Source of the DNA: Icerya purchasi
Taxonomy: Eukaryota; Arthropoda; Insecta; Hemiptera; Monophlebidae
Direction of reading: 5' to 3'
DNA: 64,000 bases
Assembly: GCA_039619475.1 (NCBI GenBank)
Contig: CM077116.1
Span: forward strand, 167,541,363 to 167,605,362
Part shown: one piece after another, positions 55,712 through 64,000 of the stretch
How positions within the stretch are numbered: the first letter of the stretch is position 1
Layout: each line of letters begins with the position of its first letter
Made by a program: the position numbers and the translations under genes
Notes under the pieces: model-generated
Databases searched by the model: none
What the model saw: the letters and a program-made list of their open reading frames with translations, nothing else
What the model was told of the DNA's origin: nothing

Positions 55712-55885
55712 CTTCGGTATGTTGAAGCAATTCTCATGGAACGTTTTTGTAATGTTTTTAACGCAATACATATTTTGATGAGTAATAGAGTACTTCATCT
55801 GTTTTAATTCCAAGTATTTATCGTCTTCATTTTCTGCCATGTCCATTAGGATATTATGAACTAACGAATGAACTATCTTTCTTTT
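55712..55885 (-). CDS. Legumain gene A, penultimate coding exon
   Basis: This exon has 58 codons in phase 0 between acceptor ATGCTGTTTAG (ending 55886) and donor GTAAGT (55711-55706). It encodes KRKIVHSLVHNILMDMAENE, an acidic segment, and then YCVKNITKTFHENCFNIPK. This parallels the human legumain prodomain in order: KSVRKIVSLL, then a Cys, then FRTHCFN. NIT is a potential N-glycosylation site. It joins 58804-58917 upstream and 50764-50895 downstream without a frame change. Confidence 0.8.
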
Positions 55886-57539
55886 CTAAACAGCATAGAG
55901 AATGGAAATGTAATAATCATATTTATAAAATACACGAAAGTATGTTTGAAATAAATATAAACATATAAAAATCAGAAAGTCAAAAAAAAACGCATGAAGT
56001 AATCAGTCAACATAAATGTTGTAAACATAAATAGGGGGAAAAAAATTGAAAAACTTAAAAAGAGTTTTAAATAAAAACTTTTTCGGACAGAAACGAATGC
56101 TTTGTTATAAAACGAAAATTCTGTATAATTAAAATTAAAAAATTCATTATAAAAACGAATAAAACAATAAAAATAAACTTCTTTCAATTCACAAATGACT
56201 AAAATAATTTGTGTAGTTGAGTTGAAGGAACAGTTGTAGGTTTTTATTTATTCCGTTTATGTTTCGTAATTTTAACCTAGCACAATGGTATATCAGTGAG
56301 AAGTTTTTTTTGAAAATTATTTACACTATTGCATAGACTTTCTATTTTGTAAAATTTATGTTTCTAGAAACGTTAAACTATGTCAAACGACCTTTGATTA
56401 ATTCGAGCCTTAAAATAATTTTACATACAAACGATTTTGTGGTTTTTTTTTATGAAAACGAATTGGTAATTTTTGTTAAAGTGGAAAAAATATATTTCAG
56501 ACCTTTTTTGCACGTTCGGTATTTCTTTTAAACTACAGAAAACCTCTATATTAGAAACAGTACACAACGATGTTCCAGAATAATTTAGTCCGCGGAAATG
56601 ATTTACGTACACAATAGAAAGACATAGAACTGAAACAACTTTTTCGTTAGTGCCATAACGTGTAAGATGTCTTTCAAAAAAAAAACCAAACGATTTTCTT
56701 TTTAATCTAATATTATAGTTAATGCACGACAGTTATATTATGATGACCCTGACTTTTCCACCGACATAACTCGCCGTATCCACGCATATAAAATATTGTG
56801 CTAACCCAATAACTTGCCGGGCAAGAAATGTCAAAATATTAAAATTCACACGACGACGTGTGTCGTCCAAGTTCAATATAATTATAAAATCGTTTTGCTT
56901 ACATTATTTTAAATAAAGTAACGGTAGAATAAGAAGCATATTGTTGTATCTAGTTGTAATTTCCAGTTCTCAATCTGCATTTCTACAAATGTATTGTTCT
57001 CATTTTATTTTGTAGTTTTAATTCTTTCGATTTATTTTGTTTAGTTCGTATTCTTGTTAAAAGGTATTGTTTTTGATAAGAGTATCTATTTCCTTTTCGT
57101 TTTTATATTAGACATACCATGTTTTAGGCGTGCATTCAGCAAAATATAACTACGCTGTAACAAAATTACTAGAAATTCTACCACTATAGTTATGTGTAGC
57201 TGAATTTTTAACGAATAAAACAATTTACATCACCACTTTTTTAGTAATAACTAAACTTGATAATTTATTATAGTTTTCCTCCGGTTGCATTTTAAATGGG
57301 AATTTTAAACTAATAAGTATGATTTGTTAGATAAACATTTTTATCGTTTTGATTTATGAAGAGATGTATAGAAACACGAACACATATTTAAATTAATAAT
57401 AATAAGTAAAATTAAGTCACATTTGTAGCTGCAATTTAGTTGTTTACGTACCGTAAACTCTGGTTAAATATCGAGTGTCTTTAATAATTATCTAAGTGTT
57501 TTGTATGTACGTTTCAACAAGGAAAAAAAAATCTTTGCT
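55886..57539. other. Legumain A intron, nothing recognised
   Basis: AT-rich intronic sequence. Open frames are short and of low complexity. Confidence 0.45.
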
Positions 57540-57740
57540 CATTTACTTGTAAATGTACTACTTACATCTTTGCGTTTCGACCTCTCCATCCTCCTACTTT
57601 TGTTTTTGTATGTGATGCTGATCATGCCTTTCTTGAATGCTCTTCGATCCCTACTGAACGATACCCTCTCTACTCCTTTTACTAATGGATTACGATCGTT
57701 TAAAGATCTATTTACACTTTCCTCTCCAATGATGTACACA
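57540..57740 (+). mobile_element. Family X-like LINE fragment (weak)
   Basis: One plus frame reads FVFVCDADHAFLECSSIPTE then YPLYSF, and a shifted frame has YDRLKI. The C-x3-H-x4-C spacing and position resemble the C-terminal finger and LYxxLL region of the other family X fragments. The ILSFPS tail is not visible, so this is the weakest copy. Confidence 0.4.
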
Positions 57741-58803
57741 CAAATTCACTGCATCAGCGAAAAAATTCAATTTTCCCTTATGCAACGGTTTATTACTTTT
57801 TCACTTGTAGACGTCATTATTAAAATCAATTAGCGGCAAAAGCGAATACAAAAAATAATCGAAATTTATCTTTGAAAGGTATATATATTAACAAAAATTT
57901 GATAAAATACGTTTATATAATTAGAACAAATTATTTAAGTTTATGGATGTGTGTGACAAGACATTTATTTTTGCAACATCGTTTCTAATTTATCGAACTA
58001 ATATAACCATTGAAAGAAGACAATTATAGGACTGGAATGGTAAATAACAACGGCTGTTCTGTTTGTTTTTAACCGTGAATATTAAACTGTCCTCACCACA
58101 TAATATTAAAACTACCGCTAGTGAAGTTAGCGCTTTGTATAAAGCAATTTTTTCAACAAAAAATTCTATCACTACAACGAACGAAAGAAACAATCTGAAG
58201 CAACAAATCTAACCAGGTATCGATAACTATATCAATCTTGCAATCAACATGCGTCATCGGAATATGTGAAGGATATTAACCATCTGCTAGTTTTCCGTGC
58301 ATTGGTCATCATGGAAACCGAATAAAAACTTTTCCGAAGGGTTGTATTCTAAATAGTTATTTCCTCTGTACGATTCATATTATTTTACTGTGTAACGGAA
58401 AACAATTTATGAGCAAAGCATTTCTCTCCATTTTTAAGCGAAAAATTATTACAAAAGGTGTTACAATTTTGTGGCGGAAATAATTATCGACAAGAACCCA
58501 TGATCAGACCACAAAAGAAAAAAAATCTCATTTAGCAACATTTCATTAAACATTTCTGCATTTCTTTAATGGTATTGCCAAACGTTTATTTTAAGCACAT
58601 TTTTACAGTTTGTAAGTACAGACAAAACAATAAACAACCGAAGGGAAACATATTAATAACAATGAATAGCAATTTTGTCGAATTTCTTTTTAAACTATTT
58701 TCACTCCAAGGAGGAGTATGCAAACTCTTTCTAGCGGAGCATATTTGAAAGCTCTAATTCGAGGGCTTTAATTTTAAAACGAGTTAGTATATAGTTTACT
58801 TAC
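57741..58803. other. Legumain A intron, nothing recognised
   Basis: AT-rich intronic sequence up to the donor of the 58.8 kb exon. No repeat borders were found. Confidence 0.45.
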
Positions 58804-58917
58804 CGATAAAATATTTTGAATTTGGTGTTCGTACTCTCGTTTTTCGTGGACACTGACTGCAGCTTTGATTTTTTCCCGCAATTCAACAATCGGAACATCG
58901 AAGGTTCGTACAGCGTC
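58804..58917 (-). CDS. Legumain gene A, exon at start of the C-terminal prodomain
   Basis: This exon has 38 codons in phase 0 between acceptor TTCTAATTTAAAG (ending 58918) and donor GTAAGT (58803-58798). It encodes DAVRTFDVPIVELREKIKAA then VHEKREYEHQIQNILS. It corresponds to the start of the legumain activation/prodomain (human DVPLTIMKRKLMNT... then EEIQRHLDARHL). The amphipathic, charged helices fit that region. Upstream catalytic exons are not in the window, because an R1-type element fills the remaining right side. Confidence 0.8.
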
Positions 58918-59089
58918 CTTTAAATTAGAATAAAGAGTATGAGCAACTTTTCACGAAAAACCAATTTTCATGGAATAACTCAAAATGTTATTATTGTAAA
59001 TAGATAAATACAATGCATAACAGAAAATACCCTTTAAAAGTATATGAACCTGACATTTTGTTAAACAATTTCAGGAAGTACAGAATAAG

Positions 59090-59366
59090 ATGGTAGCACG
59101 GTAGCCTAGTGGTTAAGGCGCTTGGCTACTAAACCAGAGGACACGGGGTTCGAGACATGTCTCGTTCCAGACCCTAATCGCTCTCAAGTTTATACCTAAT
59201 CTTAAATAATTGGATACCAGAGAAATCTGGGAAAGTAAAGGTGGTCGAGAGAAAGGAACTGGCCCCCCTACTCTCATTAGTGCCGTTGGGTTTAGTTCAT
59301 TTTGAACCTTAACTTTACAATCCATGATACCTTATCAAGGATATATGGGACTTACTTTACTTTACG
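59090..59366 (+). mobile_element. tRNA-derived SINE
   Basis: The head resembles a tRNA gene. A-box TAGCCTAGTGG lies at 59102-59112 and B-box GGTTCGAGAC at 59147-59156, 45 bp apart, as in RNA polymerase III promoters. The anticodon arm is imperfect (TTGG / CCAG with a loop of eight) and no acceptor stem closes, so it is not a working tRNA gene. An unrelated body of about 170 bp follows, ending in a TTACT-type repeat near 59350-59366. Flanking TAAGAT (59084-59089, and again near 59371) may be the TSD. Confidence 0.75.
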
Positions 59367-59789
59367 GAGTAAGATTATAGCATTTAATTACGGTATTCAT
59401 TCAATGTTTTTATGGTGCAACAATGATTATAAAACGTGGTAATTTCAATAGATTATTTATTTTAGATTTATATTTCATATCCAAATTAATTCCGCAATAT
59501 TTGATTTTTAGGATAATTCTAGATATATCTTGAACGCTCATTGTCTCACAGATACAGCTTTTAAGTGAAATTAATATTTAAAATTCAGAACGAGCAAAGA
59601 CTGGCTATTGTAAGCTCTTGCAAGCTATAATTGAGCATGTATGTATATATACGTATTGAAAAATTCTAACAGTGATAACGAAAAATTACTACCGTATACT
59701 ACGAAAACGCTATTTAAAACGATATTATTAGTAATAAAATTGTATCGTGAATCTCGCTGCTTAATCACATTATACATCTGACGATAACG
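59367..59789. other. Spacer, nothing recognised
   Basis: AT-rich sequence between the SINE and the tail of the R1-clade element. It may be legumain A intron. No feature is supported. Confidence 0.4.
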
Positions 59790-59960
59790 TATTGTTGTTT
59801 GTTTGTTTGTTTATTTATTTATTGGTGAATAATAACGTAAATACATAGTAATTGAAACATAGCCATGAGTATCTCAGTCGAATGAACACCTCATGGATTG
59901 GAAACAATAAAAAGAAAATGAAAAAGACAAAAATTAACCGATACAAAAATTAAAATAAAA

Positions 59961-62939
59961 TTATATATTAAATGAAAAATCTTCAAGATCCGAATATTTG
60001 GAAGCCATGATAAAATTCGCCGCGTGCAGGAATTTTGATAAATTATCGTTGTTTAATGGAAAACAATTTACGTCTTTAAACAAGAATTTCCATTTGGCGC
60101 ACTCATTAACGATATGGGTGACAGTTTCAGGAGCATCTCCACATGAACACAAATCGGTGTCTGCTAGATGGAAACGGTGCAGATAACTTTGAAATCTACC
60201 ATGTCCAGTGAGAAATTGCGTCACATACGTATTAATATTATTAATTTTGATTGGATTGGTTTTAACCTCGGGGACAAAACTAAATGTTAATCTTCCAGTT
60301 GAGCTATTGTTCCAGCTATTTTGCATTTCAATAAATCTATTGTTTAGATCCAACTCCAAATTGAGATTATTTAACCCTTTGAAATACAAGATTTTATGCT
60401 GCAATACGGAATGCAGTGGCAATTGTCCTGCTATTGTTCGCAACGCATCACCGGAAGTAGTTCTATGCGCGCGGAGAATAAACAAAAGAAATTTCCTTTG
60501 GGATTTAACTAGTACTTCCTGAATGCTTTTACGCTTTAAAGCCTCTTCAAACATAAATACGCAGTACGTGAATAATGGAACAACTAGCATATTATAAATT
60601 ATTAAACGGTGTTCAGTGCTCATCCCATTCGTGCGTCCAGACACGGAGTGCAATTTATTTAGAACCGTTGTAGCTTTACTGGACAACTTTTTGAAATGTT
60701 GATTAAAACTGTAGCGACAGTCTAATGTAATACCAAGATATTTCAGTGATTCGACGATATTCATTTTAAAGTTCGGTATAGAGAGATGTAGCGAATTGTA
60801 GTAGTCCCGTTTTCGTTTCCTGTGCATGATTAATAAATTAGTCTTGTTTTCGTCCAACTGTAGAAGATGTTTTTCCATATAGGTTAAAATATTGTTGATT
60901 GTAATCTTGAAGTATTTACAAATGGAGGGACGATGGTTAGAAGTGACCGCGAATGCTAGATCATCTGCATAGAAATATCTGGTTACTGCCGACGGGAACT
61001 CCATCAACGATAAGTCTGAAATATACAAATTCCAAAAAATCGATCCTTGCGGGCATCCGCGAGTAACATTTCGAAAATATGTTTGATGTTCGTAAATAAA
61101 TTGAATAGTTCTGGAATCTAAGTATTGTCTTAAAATTGAGATTATTCTATAATCGAGCCTGAGTGCTCTAATTTTGTGGAATAAGACTGGCCACGAACAG
61201 TTATCAAAGGCGCCTTTAATATCCAACGTCAGCAGGCCGATCGCAGTCTTTTTACTTAACGCACGCTCAATTTACTTAGATAATTCGCCAAAAAGCGTTG
61301 CCGTGGAACGGGACTTAGTAAATCTAAATTGCCGGTCATCGTGAGGTAAAACCGGCAGTATACGATTCAACAAAACATATTCAAACACCTTGGCTAAAGC
61401 GCTTAACAAGACAATCGGTCTGTACGAAGATGGAAGACTAGGACTACGTCCGGGTTTTAGCACAAAAACTGTCCTTCCTGCTCGCCAGGCTTCCGGGAAG
61501 ACTCCGAACCTCAACAGAGCGATGAATAAGCTCTGAAGTAAATTAGGATAGTGGAAATTCAAGATCTTCAAACATTTATTCGTCAGCTGGTCTAAGCCAG
61601 GAGCTTTATTTTTAGTCCGGCGAAGAATATCCTTAATTTCCACTTTGGAAATAAATAGTTCGCTGTTAAAACTAAAGCCGCTAAGGTTAAATCTCTGGAA
61701 TTCTTGCAACTTGTATGGGAAGGTTTCGTCCCCATTTGTGTTTGAGTTTACTTGATAAAAACGATCAAGAAGGGCCTTTATCTTTGAATCCTTATCGAAA
61801 ATTTTTTGATTATTCTGGTCTAAAAAATACGAAGGAATCTGTAACTGGCGTTTATTTTTGAAAATAGTCTTGTAAGGAAGGCCCCATAGTTTCGAATCGG
61901 AACAAAATTTTTTCCAATTTTTGGTTTTCGCGTTTCGCATTTCTTTATTAAAAATTTTTCGTACCAAATTCATAACCAGGCGCGCATTGTGATCATTAGT
62001 TCCCCGCTTGTGTGAGCGTTGAACCCGTTTGCGCAATTTCCTTAGAATTATTTGTAAAATCTCTAAATTAATATTCCACCACGAATTCCTATTTAATTGA
62101 ATCGTTTCAGTGCTGCTACTAATAGTATCATGAAGTGTGTTACGGAAATTTTCTAACATTATTTTCAGTTGGTGGGAATCATTAGCAGTTTTAAAATCGT
62201 AGTTTAAGTGCGAATGTTCTACAACGATTTTATTGAATTTCTTATAATTTATAATGCGATGCGTTAAGCTATTAGTAATATTCATTTTTACTGATAATTT
62301 AAACTGAATCGGACTGTGGTCTGAATAAATTGCTTTATTATCTACCTTCCGGTCACTGATTACATTAGGTCGACCGTGGATCAAAGTCAAGTCAATAACG
62401 CTGAAACCATTGGCGTTAGAAAAAGTAATTTCATCTCGTTCATTGGCGACAAAAAGATTATTACTAAGAATAAATTGTTCAAAAATGTTAGATCTTCTCG
62501 AGTGAAAAGCCCGACTGTCCCAGATCTTATTTCGGACATTAAAGTCACCGCATAAGATAATCGATTTCTTCTGGTGGAAAGTAATAAATTTCGATAACAA
62601 ATCTAAGAAGTTAGTTAGATCTTGTGAAGGCGGAAAGTAACAGGAGATAATAAAAATTTCTTCCAATTGAACTGCCACGATATATTCGCAACGTTCGAAG
62701 AATTCTACCTCTTTAAATGGTAATGCTGAGTTAACTAAAATTGACACGAACTGCTTTGTAGTTTGAGTATAAGCATTGGTAATATCTGGGATTACCTTTT
62801 GAATAAGATACGGTTCTGAGATACACACAATATCTTTGTTATCCTTCAATAAATCGAAGTGTAGCAAATTATTACCAGCACGTGAATGATGTAGGTTTAA
62901 TTGCATTACAGAGAGGAAATCGAAATTATTATTCTCCAT
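59961..62939 (-). pseudogene. R1-type ORF2 (EN-RT), 993 codons with one in-frame stop
   Basis: ATG lies at 62939. EN motifs are SVMQLNLHHSRAGNNLL, CISEPYLIQ, IILCGDFNVRNKIWDSR, NGFSVIDLTLIHGRPN and IYSDHSPIQFKL. RT motifs are KAPGLDQLTNKCLKIL, YRPIVLLSALAKVFEYVLLN, LDIKGAFDNCSWP, GCPQGSIFWNLY and the catalytic box RYFYADDLAFAV. The C-terminus is TGHGRFQSYLHRFHLAD then CSCGDAPETVTHIVNEC, diagnostic of R1-type elements. The only break is a TAA at 61272-61274, between ELSK and IERALSKK, with the frame unchanged on both sides. The SSYR segment reads RQFRFTKSRST, where most relatives have QFGF. Confidence 0.9.
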
Positions 62940-64000
62940 AACAAGTGTTGTTATCTAAAATTGAATGAATTCTTTTCGCAGTTTCGCATTTGTAAAGCTG
63001 GTAATACTTATGGTCCAGACTGAAGTTCGTTTTTCTTTCTACATTTGAAAAGTGACAGTTTGGACAATGTCCACGATCAATGATTTCCTTAATTTTACCT
63101 CTTTCTTCATTATCCAGTTTGCAATGCCGAGCTCTATGCCCGAAGCCTCCACATGAATAACATTGGGTAATATCAATGTGTTTGTAGACCCGACATAAGC
63201 GCCATTCTACAGGAACAAATCCATCTTTAATTAGATAATTGTATACATCCGGTGATACCTGAACAATCGCTTCCAAGTAAGTATTTTCTTTCCTTTGCTT
63301 CTTGATAATTTTGACGTAAGCGTTCCGATCGATTGAGAGGTTAGTATACTGATGAATTGAAGTAAGAATTTCGTTTTTGACTTGGTCAGAATCATAAGAA
63401 CGAAAGGAAAAAGGTAACCCTGTTATTTTAATGTAAGGCATTCTTTTTGCCGGTTCTGAAAAGGTAAATGTATCTTTATCAGCAAAATTATTCAAGCGGT
63501 TTATAATTGTTTCCTTGTCTTCGTTAGTGGTTTTTATCATCAAACTATCCTTTTTACGTGTGAAAATAGGCATGTCTTTAAGATCCTTAGGCTTGATAGT
63601 TTGTTTAAATACCTTTTCTACTAATTCAGAAGAGGTTTTACTACCCGGAGCGATATTATTCAGTTTATCTAATTCCTTAGAATCATCAGAAATGGAGATT
63701 TTAATAGTTTTGTCCAGTTTCGATTTCTGAATTGAAGTAATATTTTTTTTGGTATCATTTTTAGTTATTTGCGAATAACTCGGTTTATTTTTTGTTTCGA
63801 ATCTTTTTAAAACGGGATAAATTGTTTCATGAATTACTTTAGTAATTTCATTCATGTCTATGCTCGAACTAACTGGGCTGACGTCTTCAGCTAACGCTGT
63901 GTTAATTTCTGACACAAGGTCCGTAATCGTTTTCTTAATTCCATCATATTTTGTGCCTTTAGCTCCAAGTTTAGGCCTTAAGTCTACCAAAAAAGGTAAA
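62929..64000 (-). CDS. R1-type ORF1 (gag-like, CCHC), 5' end outside window
   Basis: The open frame continues to the right edge and no ATG is visible near it, so the start lies outside. At least 353 residues are seen. The N-terminal part is Lys/Ser-rich and charged. A core with RMPYIKITGLPFSFRSYDSD then VPVEWRLCRVYKHIDITQ leads into a CCHC knuckle, CYSCGGFGHRARHC. A second Cys/His cluster follows (HCPNCHFSN, DHKYYQLYKC). This protein would bind the element RNA. It overlaps ORF2 by 11 nt (ATGGAGAATAA holds both the ORF2 ATG and the ORF1 TAA), consistent with reinitiation of translation. No lesion is seen. Confidence 0.85.
   Translation of the reverse strand, partial: LPFLVDLRPKLGAKGTKYDGIKKTITDLVSEINTALAEDVSPVSSSIDMNEITKVIHETIYPVLKRFETKNKPSYSQITKNDTKKNITSIQKSKLDKTIKISISDDSKELDKLNNIAPGSKTSSELVEKVFKQTIKPKDLKDMPIFTRKKDSLMIKTTNEDKETIINRLNNFADKDTFTFSEPAKRMPYIKITGLPFSFRSYDSDQVKNEILTSIHQYTNLSIDRNAYVKIIKKQRKENTYLEAIVQVSPDVYNYLIKDGFVPVEWRLCRVYKHIDITQCYSCGGFGHRARHCKLDNEERGKIKEIIDRGHCPNCHFSNVERKTNFSLDHKYYQLYKCETAKRIHSILDNNTCYGE

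Larger units (their letters stand above)
59790..64000 (-). mobile_element. R1-clade LINE, runs off the right edge
   Basis: This is a minus-strand element with ORF1 (62929 to beyond 64000), an overlapping ORF2 (62939-59961), a 3' UTR of about 140 bp and a tetranucleotide tail. The tail reads on the plus strand as TGTT/TATT repeats at about 59793-59824. The R1-type C-terminus of ORF2 and the absence of RNase H place it in the R1 clade. The 3' flank is ordinary AT-rich DNA, not 28S rDNA, so the copy is not at the classical R1 target. Only one lesion is seen (an in-frame stop in ORF2). Confidence 0.88.

Noticed and set aside
59101..59170. A functional tRNA gene.
   Set aside because: A and B boxes are present, but the acceptor stem does not close and the anticodon arm is imperfect; a SINE head explains it better.
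59113..59325. A 70-codon minus-strand ORF.
   Set aside because: It lies wholly inside the SINE and is antisense to it, so it is a shadow.
59700..59830. 28S rDNA target flanking the R1-clade element.
   Set aside because: The 3' flank shows no rDNA-like sequence, so a rDNA insertion is not supported.
1..64000. CRISPR arrays, bacterial operons, integrated viral genes and LTR retrotransposons.
   Set aside because: No regularly spaced repeats, Shine-Dalgarno-led gene strings, viral structural genes, protease/integrase motifs or paired LTRs were seen.

Overview
This is animal nuclear DNA, most likely from an insect. It is AT-rich, has spliced exons with consensus GT/AG borders, and is dominated by non-LTR retrotransposons (Jockey-, R1-, RTE- and I/Nimb-like) and hAT-type DNA elements. 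There are no bacterial features. The order is not resolved; an insect with an expanded legumain family, such as a hemipteran, would fit. Clade names are my reading of protein motifs and have not been tested by phylogeny.

Host genes. All host coding sequence that I can support is on the minus strand and encodes legumain (asparaginyl endopeptidase, peptidase family C13). Gene 'A' contributes its last three exons (58804-58917, 55712-55885, 50764-50895), which encode the C-terminal prodomain and the stop. Its catalytic exons must lie beyond the right edge. Gene 'B' begins at 13527 with a three-codon first exon. Its second exon (10255-10383) holds the signal peptide and the start of the C13 domain, and the rest lies beyond the left edge. 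Upstream of B's ATG are a TATA-like box and four GATA motifs. The two genes are therefore head-to-tail paralogues about 37 kb apart. An unassigned 51-bp exon-like segment lies at 50595-50645.

Region by region. 1-3385 holds nothing recognisable. 3399-7555 (-) is a Jockey-clade element with a 13-bp target-site duplication (TSD), sitting in or near the gene B intron. 10.9-13.0 kb, in B intron 1, has a hAT-like MITE and three 3'-end fragments of one LINE family, here called family X. 14.6-17.9 kb (-) is a LINE split by a second, RNase H-bearing LINE. 18.2-20.8 kb has an RTE remnant and an endonuclease remnant. 21.7-27.7 kb (-) is a decayed I-like element carrying a 285-bp foldback insert with hammerhead-ribozyme-like motifs. 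27.8-29.1 kb (-) is a LINE fragment interrupted by a hAT MITE. 29.1-32.85 kb (+) and 32.85-36.4 kb (-) are two I-like elements abutting tail-to-tail. 36.8-46.5 kb (+) is a full-length LINE with its TSD. Nested inside its reverse transcriptase is a complete 5.4-kb I-like element (39715-45135, -) with two uninterrupted ORFs, a poly(A) tail and a 13-bp TSD. 46.6-47.8 kb is a ZBED-type hAT remnant. 48-50 kb has LINE scraps. 50.6-59 kb holds gene A exons with LINE scraps in its introns. 59.09-59.37 kb is a tRNA-derived SINE. 59.8-64 kb (-) is an R1-clade element running off the right edge.

How it fits together. The 14.6-50 kb interval is a nested retrotransposon graveyard separating two legumain genes. 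Most copies are inactivated by stops and frameshifts. The 39.7-45.1 kb element is intact in both frames, and its 36.8-46.5 kb host is one stop codon short of intact, so both look recent.
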